A stretch of DNA of 12,040 bases, taken from contig JAUVXT010000053.1 of NCBI GenBank assembly GCA_030603465.1, forward strand, positions 1 through 12,040, given 5' to 3'. The notes beneath the pieces were generated by a model that saw only the letters and a list, made by a program, of their open reading frames with translations, was not told the DNA's origin and did not search any database. Positions 5,247 to 12,040 of the stretch are shown in pieces. Positions within the stretch are counted from its first letter, which is position 1, and each line of letters begins with the position of its first letter. Position numbers and translations under genes: made by a program. Source of the DNA: Deltaproteobacteria bacterium (lineage in GTDB: Bacteria > Desulfobacterota > Syntrophia > Syntrophales > UBA2210).

Positions 5247-6875
5247 ATGTTTTGTTTTCAGTGTGAGCAAACGGCAAAGGGTGAAGGATGTACAAAAGGG
5301 GGCGTGTGCGGTAAGCCGCCCGATGTGGCGGTCTTGCAGGATCTCCTGATCTATGCCGCCAAGGGTCTCTCTCAGGTCGCCGCGGAAGGTTACCGGGTGA
5401 ACCTTATAGATAACAAGATTAATCGTTTTACCTGTGAAGCGATATTTTCGACGCTGACCAATGTGGATTTCGATGGCGATCGCTTTGTAAAGCTCATCAA
5501 TGAGACGGTCCGGCTGCGCGAAGATTTGAAAGGCAGGGTCAAGGCGGCCGGGGGCTCCGGTGAATTCGCCGAGGGAGCGGCCACCTTTGTGCCGGCAACT
5601 ACGAAAGAGGCTATGGTAGCGCAGGGTGAGGGCGTGGGCGTCAAATCGGATCCCTCGATGGATCAGGATGTCCTCTCATTGCGGGAACTTCTTACGTACG
5701 GGTTGAAAGGGTTGGCGGCCTACGCGGACCACGCGGCCATCCTCGGGCAAGAAAGTAATGAGGTCTACCGATTTGTCCACGAGGCCCTGGCGGCCACGCT
5801 CGACAAGAATCTGTCCGTCGAAGACTACATCGGCCTCGTCCTCAAGTGCGGCGAGATAAATTTGAAAACGATGGAATTACTCGATGCGGCAAATACGGGG
5901 ACCTACGGCCATCCGGTACCCACCGCCGTTCCTCTGGGAGCAAAGAAGGGAAAGGCAGTTCTCGTGTCCGGCCATGACCTGAAGGATCTCGAAATCATCC
6001 TCCAACAGAGCGAGGGGAAAGGGATATATGTCTATACCCATGGCGAGATGCTCCCCTGTCACGGCTATCCGGAGCTGAAGAAGTATCCCCATTTTTATGG
6101 ACATTATGGAACGGCATGGCAGAACCAGGCCAAGGAATTTGACGCCTTTCCCGGAGCCATTCTCATGACGACGAACTGCATCCAGAGACCGCGTGATTCC
6201 TACAATGACAGGATTTTCACCACCGGACTGGTCGGTTTTCCCGGCGTCACCCATATTGCCGACAAGGATTTCACCCCCGTCATCGAAAAGGCCCTGGAAC
6301 TTCCCGGCTTTATGGAAGACAGGGAGGGGAAGACGGTCACCGTCGGCTTTGGCCGCAATGCCGTGCTCGGTATTGCAGACAAGGTGATAGAGGCGGTGAA
6401 AAACAAGGCCATTCGCCACTTCTTCCTCGTCGGCGGCTGCGACGGCGCGAAACCGGGCCGCGACTATTACACACGATTTGTAGAGCAGGTTCCCGATGAC
6501 TGTGTGATTCTTACGCTGGCCTGCGGAAAATTCCGCTTCTTCGATAAAGACCTGGGCGCAATCGGAGGCATTCCCCGGCTCCTCGATGTTGGGCAGTGCA
6601 ACGATGCCTACTCGGCAATCAAGATTGCCGCGGCCCTTGCCGATGCCTTCGGGTGCGGCGTCAACGATCTTCCCCTGTCCATGAACCTCTCCTGGTACGA
6701 GCAGAAGGCATGTGTCATTCTGCTGACGCTCCTCCATCTCGGGATCAGGGACATCCGCCTGGGACCCACTCTGCCGGCCTTTATCTCACCCAATGTGCTG
6801 AAGGTGCTCGTCGAGAAATTCAACATTATGCCCATTTCGACACCGGAAGAGGACTTAAAGGCTATTTTAGGGTAG
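5247..6875 (+). CDS. hcp: Hydroxylamine reductase / hybrid cluster protein, class I
   Basis: Cytoplasmic iron-sulfur enzyme of 542 residues, the usual class I length. Hcp reduces hydroxylamine to ammonia in vitro and acts in defence against nitric oxide (NO reductase and S-nitrosylase roles are reported). The N-terminal cluster ligands Cys3, Cys6, Cys15 and Cys21 are spaced C-X2-C-X8-C-X5-C as in the strict-anaerobe type, not the longer spacing of E. coli. The hybrid-cluster ligands can all be placed: His243 (SGHD), Glu267 (THGE), Cys311 (TTNC), Cys398 (VGGCDGAKPGRD, expected persulfide), Cys426 (LACGKFRF), Cys451 (GQCNDAYSA) and Glu485 (WYEQK), close to the D. vulgaris numbering I recall. 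ATG 5247 follows AAGGAGG by five bases. It is a single-gene unit with its own regulated promoter and terminator. No reductase partner (hcr) is adjacent, as is usual for class I. Confidence 0.98.
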   Translation: MFCFQCEQTAKGEGCTKGGVCGKPPDVAVLQDLLIYAAKGLSQVAAEGYRVNLIDNKINRFTCEAIFSTLTNVDFDGDRFVKLINETVRLREDLKGRVKAAGGSGEFAEGAATFVPATTKEAMVAQGEGVGVKSDPSMDQDVLSLRELLTYGLKGLAAYADHAAILGQESNEVYRFVHEALAATLDKNLSVEDYIGLVLKCGEINLKTMELLDAANTGTYGHPVPTAVPLGAKKGKAVLVSGHDLKDLEIILQQSEGKGIYVYTHGEMLPCHGYPELKKYPHFYGHYGTAWQNQAKEFDAFPGAILMTTNCIQRPRDSYNDRIFTTGLVGFPGVTHIADKDFTPVIEKALELPGFMEDREGKTVTVGFGRNAVLGIADKVIEAVKNKAIRHFFLVGGCDGAKPGRDYYTRFVEQVPDDCVILTLACGKFRFFDKDLGAIGGIPRLLDVGQCNDAYSAIKIAAALADAFGCGVNDLPLSMNLSWYEQKACVILLTLLHLGIRDIRLGPTLPAFISPNVLKVLVEKFNIMPISTPEEDLKAILG

Positions 6876-6887
6876 TTTCATAATCTT

Positions 6888-6929
6888 CGGGGGATCAGTT
6901 CTCTCGATAGGACTGCTCCCCCGCTTTTT
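6888..6929 (+). terminator. Intrinsic terminator of hcp
   Basis: A GC-rich stem: CGGGGGA (6888-6894) pairs with TCCCCCG (6917-6923), and after one T/C mismatch CAGT (6896-6899) pairs with ACTG (6912-6915), around a 12-base loop. It is followed by C and TTTTT (6925-6929). It starts 13 bases after the hcp stop and lies just ahead of the next gene, so the MFS gene must rely on read-through or on a promoter I cannot pick out. Confidence 0.85.
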
Positions 6930-6955
6930 ATTCCGGGAACACAACAACACTATGA

Positions 6956-8302
6956 ATGGAGGGGAAAATTATAGATAATAAGAAACGAGCCGTCTGGGGA
7001 TGGGCGATATACGACTGGGCAAATTCCGCCTTTGCCACCACCGTTATTGCGGGATTTTTCCCCATCTTCTTCAAAAAATACTGGAGCTTCGGCGCCGATG
7101 TTAATACGAGCACGGCCCTCCTCGGATTGGGCAATTCCCTCGCCAGCCTCGTTGTCGCATTACTGGCACCCGTCCTGGGGGCAATCGCCGACAGGGGATC
7201 TCTCCGGAAAAAACTGCTGATCTTCTTCGCATACCTGGGCGTTCTCATGACAGCCTCTCTCTTTCTGATTGAAAAAGGGGATTGGGCCTTGGCCATTTTT
7301 GTCTATGCGGTGGGAAATATCGGATTTGCCGGCGCCAATGTCTTTTACGACTCCCTCCTCCCGACTGTTGCCGGGGAAGAGGACATCGATTATGTTTCGG
7401 GCCTGGGCTTTGCCCTGGGGTACCTTGGCGGGGGACTCCTCTTTCTTCTCAACGTATTCATGACTCTTTCACCGGAGACATTCGGACTGCCCGATGCCGG
7501 GTACGCGATCAGATGCTCTTTTGTCACCGTGGCGGCATGGTGGGGACTATTTACGATCTTTACGATAATATGGGTGCCGGAACCGAAGACCGCCGCGGCA
7601 CCAGACAATAATGGCAATGTTATCTCAGAGGGTTTCCGGCAATTTATCGGAACATTCAAAAAGATTCGCCACATGAAGACCATTCTCGTCTTTCTCTTTG
7701 CCTACTGGTGTTATATAGACGGCGTCGATACCATTATCCGAATGGCCGTCGACTATGGCATGTCCATCGGATTTGATTCAAATGATCTCATTGTCGCCCT
7801 CCTGATCGTACAATTCGTCGGGTTTCCCTCGGCGCTTGTATTCGGAAAACTGGGACAACTCTGGGATGCGCGAAAGGCCATCTACCTGGCTATCGCCATC
7901 TATATTTTCATAACCCTGTGGGGAACCATGATGACCAGTAAAGAGGAATTCTACATCCTGGCCATCATGATCGGCCTCGTACAGGGGGGTATTCAGGCGT
8001 TGAGCCGCTCCTACTATTCGAGGCTGATTCCCAAAAACCGCACCGCAGAATTCTACGGATTTTATAATATGCTGGGTAAATTCGCCGCCATCCTGGGGCC
8101 TGTCTTCGTAGGCATGACCGGGCTGATTGCCAGACGGCTATTGATGCCGCCTTCACCAACACCCGCAGAGATTGAACATGCAGGCCAACTCGCCGCGCGC
8201 TGGGGAATCGCATCCATCCTGATACTTTTTATCGCGGGGGCGATTATTTTCTCATTCGTGGACGAAGAAAAGGGGCGAAAGGAGGCCGCTCAACTGGAGT
8301 AG
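6956..8302 (+). CDS. MFS transporter, UMF1 / Atg22-like family
   Basis: Inner-membrane carrier of 448 residues with about 12 hydrophobic segments. The N-terminal signature YDWANSAFATTVIAGFFP (residues 19-36) is characteristic of the UMF1 (Atg22-like) branch of the major facilitator superfamily. The MFS loop 2-3 motif appears as GAIADRGSLRKK (75-86), and GFPSALVFGKLGQLWDARKA in the second half is its repeat. The substrate is unknown; yeast Atg22 exports amino acids from the vacuole, but that does not fix the bacterial role. The start is uncertain. ATG 6956 has no ribosome site of its own, because the GGAGGGG motif (6958-6964) lies over and just after it. An ATT at 6968, five bases past GGAGG, would be ideally placed and would give a protein beginning IDNKKRAVWGW. 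Lies 26 bases after the hcp terminator. Confidence 0.92.
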   Translation: MEGKIIDNKKRAVWGWAIYDWANSAFATTVIAGFFPIFFKKYWSFGADVNTSTALLGLGNSLASLVVALLAPVLGAIADRGSLRKKLLIFFAYLGVLMTASLFLIEKGDWALAIFVYAVGNIGFAGANVFYDSLLPTVAGEEDIDYVSGLGFALGYLGGGLLFLLNVFMTLSPETFGLPDAGYAIRCSFVTVAAWWGLFTIFTIIWVPEPKTAAAPDNNGNVISEGFRQFIGTFKKIRHMKTILVFLFAYWCYIDGVDTIIRMAVDYGMSIGFDSNDLIVALLIVQFVGFPSALVFGKLGQLWDARKAIYLAIAIYIFITLWGTMMTSKEEFYILAIMIGLVQGGIQALSRSYYSRLIPKNRTAEFYGFYNMLGKFAAILGPVFVGMTGLIARRLLMPPSPTPAEIEHAGQLAARWGIASILILFIAGAIIFSFVDEEKGRKEAAQLE

Positions 8303-8394
8303 TGCCACTAATCCCGATCCCTGTGAATAAAAACTTCTGGCATATTTTGAAATAATCTGTAAATAGGTAAAGTGAGTAAAAAAAGGAGGAGGCT

Positions 8395-9696
8395 ATGATA
8401 TATAATGACGAATTTGAAACTTTGCCCAGGGAAGCATTACAGGCCCTGCAGCTAAAGAGACTCCGGCAGGCGGTCAGGCGGGTCTATCACACTGTCGGCT
8501 TTTACAGGCAGGCATTCGACAACGCCGGTGTGACGCCCGATGATATTAAGACAATTTCGGACATTCAAAAACTCCCCTTCACGATGAAAGAGGATCTGAA
8601 GGATAATTATCCCTTCGGCTTATTCGCGGTGCCGATGAGCAATATCGTACGGCTCCACGCATCATCGGGCACCACCGGAAAATCGACGGTGGTGGGATAT
8701 ACCAAGAGAGATATAGAAACATGGTCTGAACTCATGGCACGATCCTTCGTCGCGGCGGGACTCACACAAAACGATATCATCCATAATGCTTACGGGTACG
8801 GCCTTTTCACCGGCGGGCTGGGGACACATTACGGAGCGGAGAAACTGGGCGCCAGTGTTATTCCCATGTCGGGGGGCAATACAAAGAAACAGCTCATGAT
8901 ACTTCAGGATTTCGGTCCCACGACCCTCTGCTGTACTCCATCCTATGCCCTTTATCTCGCGGAAGAGGGAGAAGGCATGGGCATAGACATGCGGTCACTG
9001 AAACTGCGTACGGGAATTTTCGGCGCCGAGCCCTGGAGCGAAGATACGAGGCAGGAGATAGAAGAGCGTTTCGGTATTACGGCGCTCGACATCTACGGGC
9101 TGTCTGATATTATGGGTCCCGGGATAGCCATAGAGTGTAAAGAAGGCCGGAACGGCCTCCATGTATTTGAAGATCATTTTATAGTGGAGACGATAAATCA
9201 GGAGACGGGAGCAGTCGTGCCACCCGGCGAAGAGGGCGAACTGGTCTTTACATCATTGACAAAGGAGGCATTCCCCCTGATCCGCTATCGTTCGAGGGAT
9301 ATTTCGAGACTGATAAAAGAGCCCTGCATCTGCGGTAGGACCCATAGAAAGATTGCCCGCATAACCGGACGAAGCGACGACATGCTCATCATCAAGGGTG
9401 TCAATGTTTTTCCGGCCCAGATAGAGGGTGTTCTGGCGGATATAGAAGGTCTGGAACCCCATTATGAGCTAATTGCGGACCGGGAAGGAAAGATGGACAC
9501 CCTCGAGATACGCGTTGAAGTGAGTGAAAAAATCTTCTCCGACGAGGTGCGTGTATTACAAAATATTGAAAAACGCATCGCAGAGGATGTAAAGGACTAT
9601 CTCGGCGTCACGGTAAAGGTAAAACTGGTGGGTTCGAAGACCTTAAAACGTTTCGAAGGCAAGGCACAGCGTGTAATAGATAAGAGACAAATCTGA
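8395..9696 (+). CDS. paaK: Phenylacetate-CoA ligase-family AMP-forming ligase
   Basis: Cytoplasmic adenylate-forming enzyme (433 residues) that joins an aryl acid such as phenylacetate to CoA via an acyl-AMP. Motifs are the P-loop-like SSGTTGKST (residues 90-98), the aromatic YGYGLFTGGLG region (133-143), DIYGLSD (232-238), YRSRD (298-302), RITGRSDDMLIIKGVNVFP (322-340, hinge to the C-terminal domain) and catalytic Lys423 in RFEGKAQRV. A CICGRTH segment (311-317) fits the small metal- or fold-stabilising loop of the family. ATG 8395 follows AAAGGAGGAGG. It is coupled to the ACT-domain gene 16 bases downstream. In anaerobes such paralogues may act on phenylacetate, indoleacetate or other aryl acids from aromatic amino acid breakdown, so the exact substrate is open. 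Confidence 0.93.
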   Translation: MIYNDEFETLPREALQALQLKRLRQAVRRVYHTVGFYRQAFDNAGVTPDDIKTISDIQKLPFTMKEDLKDNYPFGLFAVPMSNIVRLHASSGTTGKSTVVGYTKRDIETWSELMARSFVAAGLTQNDIIHNAYGYGLFTGGLGTHYGAEKLGASVIPMSGGNTKKQLMILQDFGPTTLCCTPSYALYLAEEGEGMGIDMRSLKLRTGIFGAEPWSEDTRQEIEERFGITALDIYGLSDIMGPGIAIECKEGRNGLHVFEDHFIVETINQETGAVVPPGEEGELVFTSLTKEAFPLIRYRSRDISRLIKEPCICGRTHRKIARITGRSDDMLIIKGVNVFPAQIEGVLADIEGLEPHYELIADREGKMDTLEIRVEVSEKIFSDEVRVLQNIEKRIAEDVKDYLGVTVKVKLVGSKTLKRFEGKAQRVIDKRQI

Positions 9697-9712
9697 AAGG
9701 AGGATGCTTACT

Positions 9713-10144
9713 ATGAAGGTGGAACAGATCTCCATATTTTTGGAAAATAAGCCGGGCGGGCTCGAATATGCAACAAAGGTGCTGAAGGATGTCGGCATAA
9801 ATATCAGGGCGCTTTCCCTTGCCGATACCTCGGACTTCGGTATCCTCCGCCTTATCGTGAATGACACGGAGACGGCCGCACAGGCCTTGCAGGACAAGGG
9901 ATTTACCGTAAAAAAATCACAGGTCGTTGCCGTAGAGGTCCCCGATCGTCCCGGCGGATTTCACAGCATCATGGCGGCACTCTCAACAAAGGAAATTAAT
10001 GTGGAATATACATACGCCTTCGTGGAGAAGAGCGGGGAAAACGCGATCATCATTTTCAGATTCGACAAGACCGACGCGGCGATAGATATCCTGCTGGAAA
10101 ATGGCTTTACCGTGCATGCGGGCGAAAAGATCTACGGCCTCTAA
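9713..10144 (+). CDS. Tandem ACT-domain protein, partner of the aryl-CoA ligase
   Basis: A 143-residue cytoplasmic protein made of two ACT domains (about residues 1-67 and 70-143), small-ligand sensors that usually bind amino acids. Each begins with the expected turn: ENKPGGLEYATKVL (11-24) and DRPGGFHSIMAAL (about 78-90). I choose ATG 9713 over ATG 9704, because AAAGGAGG (9696-9703) directly touches 9704 but is nine bases from 9713. The ribosome site overlaps the ligase stop (TGA 9694-9696), so the two genes form one operon. Such stand-alone ACT pairs are known next to paaK-type genes in anaerobic bacteria and archaea. A role in sensing an aromatic amino acid or aryl product and tuning the ligase is inference. 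No catalytic domain is present. Confidence 0.9.
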   Translation: MKVEQISIFLENKPGGLEYATKVLKDVGINIRALSLADTSDFGILRLIVNDTETAAQALQDKGFTVKKSQVVAVEVPDRPGGFHSIMAALSTKEINVEYTYAFVEKSGENAIIIFRFDKTDAAIDILLENGFTVHAGEKIYGL

Positions 10145-10190
10145 ATCTCTCATACCGTGTTTCCTTGCGCTTCAAATTAAGAGGCACCAG

Positions 10191-10261
10191 GGGTCAGGAC
10201 TGGCGTTTTGCCTGTCCGGGTCAGATTCTCCATCAAAAAGGCAAAACGCAAGACCTGACCC
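10191..10261. repeat. Palindromic REP/MITE-like element
   Basis: A 71-base inverted repeat between two convergent operons. The outer arms are GGGTCAGG (10191-10198) and CCTGACCC (10254-10261); the inner arms GCGTTTTGCCT (10203-10213) and AGGCAAAACGC (10239-10249) are a perfect 11-base pair. The central 25 bases hold another GGGTCAG (10218-10224). I recall a GGGTCAGGTCTTGCGTTTTGCC style of sequence recurring near REP-associated Y1 transposase genes in Deltaproteobacteria, so this is probably a non-autonomous copy. No transposase is encoded here. It may also act as a two-way terminator between the ACT gene and proW. Confidence 0.6.
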
Positions 10262-10316
10262 TATTACCCCTATTACCCCTGACCCTATTACCCCTGACCC
10301 TATTACCCCTATTACC
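10255..10316. repeat. Two-module tandem repeat (CTGACC / CTATTACCC)
   Basis: A 62-base array built from two units, A = CTGACC and B = CTATTACCC, in the order A B B A B A B B (the last B lacks one C). Unit A is continuous with the right arm of the palindromic element, so the array looks like an expansion of that element's end. On the minus strand it gives seven runs of three or four G separated by three to five bases, a strong G-quadruplex pattern. That strand is the 3' untranslated side of the proW transcript. Confidence 0.8.
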
Positions 10317-10339
10317 AAAAAAGGGAAAGGGTATATTTT

Positions 10340-11200
10340 TTAACTTTTCAATGACTCTTCCCGGCGGGTGGCCAGGGCGTTGGTTATGCGGTCTATTATG
10401 ATTGCCAGGAATACGATGCACAGCCCGGCTTCGAAACCGCGCCCCACCTCGATCCGGTTGATTGCCAGAAGCACTTCCAGGCCCAGACCCCTTGACCCTA
10501 TCATGGAGGCTATGACCACCATGGCAAGCGCCATCATTGTTGTCTGGTTGATTCCAACCATAATGGACGGAACCGCGAGGGGCATCTGTACATCGAACAG
10601 TATCTGCCGCGGGCTTGCTCCGAACGCCCTTGCGGCTTCTATGGTATCCTGCGATACCTGCCGTATTCCCACATTGGTAAGACGTATGACAGGCGGGACC
10701 GCGTAGATGAGTGTAGCAAACAACGCCGGAACTTTTCCCAGACCGAAAAGCATCAGCGCAGGTATAAGATAAACGAAACTGGGCATGGTCTGCATAGCGT
10801 CTAATACGGGCCTGATGATTGTTGCCGCGATATCACTCTTGGCCATAAATATGCCGATGGGGATGCCAATGGCCAGAGATACCACAACAGCCGATGTTGT
10901 GAGGGCGAGGGTCATCATGGCCAGCTTCCAGTAACCGAAGCTTCCGATCAGCACCAGCATCAGTGCCATGCCAACGCCCATCGTCCACTTGTGCATAACC
11001 CGCCATGCCAGAATTCCCACGGATATAATTACCAGCCACCAGGGCACCCATAGAAAAAAACGCTCGATATTCAGAAGCATCATCAGAAAGACATGGCCTA
11101 TAGCATCGAACACGCCGGAGAAACTGATCAGAACCCAGTCCATCAAGGCATCAACCCAATCCGCTAGAGGAATGTTCAGAAATCGGGGAAATTCACTCAT
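10340..11200 (-). CDS. proW: Glycine betaine/proline-type ABC transporter permease (ProW/OpuAB-like)
   Basis: Inner-membrane subunit (286 residues) of a compatible-solute importer. The N-terminal part has hydrophobic spans around residues 33-66 and 76-120. The core binding-protein-dependent transport domain follows, with the EAA coupling loop EAARAFGASPRQILFDVQMPLAVP (about 188-211) and the typical SRGLG (236-240) and EVGRGFEAGL (251-260) segments. ATG 11200 has AAGGAGG nine bases upstream and overlaps the ATPase stop by eight bases, so the two are translationally coupled. No substrate-binding protein follows on its 3' side, where only repeats are found, so proX would have to lie upstream of the ATPase or elsewhere. 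Family is firm; betaine as opposed to proline or choline is inference. Confidence 0.92.
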   Translation of the reverse strand: MSEFPRFLNIPLADWVDALMDWVLISFSGVFDAIGHVFLMMLLNIERFFLWVPWWLVIISVGILAWRVMHKWTMGVGMALMLVLIGSFGYWKLAMMTLALTTSAVVVSLAIGIPIGIFMAKSDIAATIIRPVLDAMQTMPSFVYLIPALMLFGLGKVPALFATLIYAVPPVIRLTNVGIRQVSQDTIEAARAFGASPRQILFDVQMPLAVPSIMVGINQTTMMALAMVVIASMIGSRGLGLEVLLAINRIEVGRGFEAGLCIVFLAIIIDRITNALATRREESLKS

Positions 11201-12040
11201 TGATGACCGCCTCCTTATCCTGTATCATATTTTCAAATATTGAACTGATCTGTATCTCTCCCATGAAATTACCGTTTTCGCCAACGACGGCGATAGGATA
11301 ATCCGCCTCGGCGGCGATCGGAAACAGGTCTTCAAGGATTGCGTCAGGATTAGTTGTCGGCAGGTCCGGTTCAAAGGCCTCTTCCGGAAAGGAACCGTTG
11401 TTTTGTATAACCGTCTTGAGGCGCTTCAAGGTAACCAGCCCGAGGAGTAGTTTACGGTTACGGCTTACCATAAAGGCATAGTCTTCTTTTATGTCCTTCA
11501 GGGTGTGAAGTGCCGCCTTCGGCCCCTGCCATTCATACAGGAGGGCCTCCGGCTGTTCCATGATCCCCCCGGCGGTTAACACTCTTGCGGGAGACGCATC
11601 CTGGACAAACTCACGCACATAGTCGTCCGCGGGTGAGGTGATGACATCTTCAGGGGCGCCGATCTGCACAACCTTTCCATCTCTCATGATGGCGATGCGG
11701 TCCCCCAGCTTCAGGGCCTCGTGGAGATCGTGTGTAACAAATATGATCGTCTTCTGTACCTTGTCCTGAAGTTCGATAAGCTCATCCTGCATCTCCCGGC
11801 GGATGAGAGGATCCAGTCCGCTGAAGGGTTCATCCATGAGTAGGATCTCAGGATTTATGGTCAACGCCCTGGCGATTCCAACTCTCTGTCGCATTCCACC
11901 GCTGAGGGCTGAGGGATGGTAGTTCTCCCATCCCTTCAGCCCTACGGTTTCGATGGCCTCCTGCGCCCTGGCGTGGCATTCCTCTTTTGAAACGCCCCTT
12001 ACCTTGAGGCCGTAGGCCACATTGTAGAGGACGTTTCTGT
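11193..12040 (-). CDS. proV: Glycine betaine/proline-type ABC ATPase (ProV/OpuAA-like), N-terminus outside window
   Basis: ATP-hydrolysing subunit of the same importer. The first codons, including Walker A, lie beyond the right edge; the open frame begins in ..RNVLYNVAYGLKVRG and needs no start here, so an apparent GTG start at 12020 is internal. Visible motifs are the signature LSGGMRQRVGIARAL, Walker B ILLMDEPFSGLDP, and the switch region FVTHDLHEALKLGDRIAIM. The last roughly 140 residues form the accessory CBS-domain pair of ProV/OpuAA proteins, which senses ionic strength in OpuA; SRNRKLLLGLVTL and VVGENGNFMGEIQISSIF are the recognisable strands. It ends TGA at 11193 inside the permease gene's first codons. 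Order ATPase-permease is the standard proVW order. Confidence 0.92.
   Translation of the reverse strand, partial: RNVLYNVAYGLKVRGVSKEECHARAQEAIETVGLKGWENYHPSALSGGMRQRVGIARALTINPEILLMDEPFSGLDPLIRREMQDELIELQDKVQKTIIFVTHDLHEALKLGDRIAIMRDGKVVQIGAPEDVITSPADDYVREFVQDASPARVLTAGGIMEQPEALLYEWQGPKAALHTLKDIKEDYAFMVSRNRKLLLGLVTLKRLKTVIQNNGSFPEEAFEPDLPTTNPDAILEDLFPIAAEADYPIAVVGENGNFMGEIQISSIFENMIQDKEAVINE

Noticed and set aside
5877..6737. 286-codon open frame on the minus strand inside hcp
   Set aside because: It lies fully antisense to a gene whose every metal ligand is accounted for, shows no domain or membrane pattern, and is a by-product of hcp codon bias.
9704..9712. ATG 9704 as the start of the ACT-domain gene
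   Set aside because: The ribosome site touches this codon with no spacing; ATG 9713 is nine bases away and gives the normal ACT N-terminus MKVEQISIF.
10255..10316. CRISPR array
   Set aside because: Units are 6 and 9 bases with no spacers; this is a simple tandem repeat.
10101..10401. Two plus-strand frames encoding LLPLLPLTLLP-type repeats
   Set aside because: The repeated peptide comes only from the CTATTACCC/CTGACC array, has no ribosome site and runs into the convergent proW gene.
12018..12020. GTG 12020 as the start of the ProV-like ATPase
   Set aside because: The frame continues upstream to the window edge with conserved ABC sequence (RNVLYNVAYGLK), and Walker A must lie further upstream.

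Overview
The window looks like chromosomal DNA of an anaerobic bacterium, most likely a Desulfobacterota / former Deltaproteobacteria member of the syntroph or sulfate-reducer kind. That placement is inference. It rests on a class I (Desulfovibrio-type) hybrid cluster protein behind an HcpR/FNR-like palindrome, a phenylacetate-CoA-ligase-type enzyme paired with a tandem ACT-domain protein, and REP-like palindromes of a style I associate with that group. No rRNA, tRNA or CRISPR array is visible.

Layout. (1) Positions 1-3346, minus strand: a tightly overlapping YbhGFSR-type export operon, read from the right: HlyD-family adaptor, ABC ATPase A, ABC ATPase B and the first 219 codons of an ABC-2 permease that runs off the left edge. 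The two ATPases are asymmetric. A lacks the switch histidine and B lacks the LSGGQ signature, so a heterodimer would have one consensus and one degenerate ATP site. (2) Positions 3347-5246: a mostly non-coding, visibly more AT-rich accessory stretch. It holds the export promoter with a small palindrome, a doubtful HTH-like ORF fragment, two pairs of hairpins (REP-like), a membrane-anchored protein of unknown function (4105-4836), an integron attC-like site (4883-4955) and a 54-residue single-span membrane protein (4973-5137). The unknown gene plus attC has the layout of an integron gene cassette, although no integrase is in the window. (3) Positions 5149-6929: hcp (hydroxylamine reductase / hybrid cluster protein) behind a perfect 16-bp palindrome and a TATAGT -10 box at the spacing expected for activation by a CRP/FNR-family regulator, closed by a clear intrinsic terminator. 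(4) Positions 6956-10144, plus strand: a UMF1/Atg22-like MFS transporter, then an aryl-CoA ligase and a two-ACT-domain protein that form a short operon. (5) Positions 10191-10316: a palindromic REP/MITE-like element continuous with a two-module tandem repeat whose minus strand is G-quadruplex-prone. (6) Positions 10340-12040, minus strand: ProW-like permease and the C-terminal part of a ProV-like ATPase with CBS domains, a glycine betaine/proline-type importer that continues off the right edge.

Taken together, the core genes are transport (drug or lipophile export, compatible-solute uptake, an MFS carrier), nitrosative-stress defence (hcp) and aromatic acid/amino acid catabolism. The least explained part is the attC-bearing island between the export operon and hcp.
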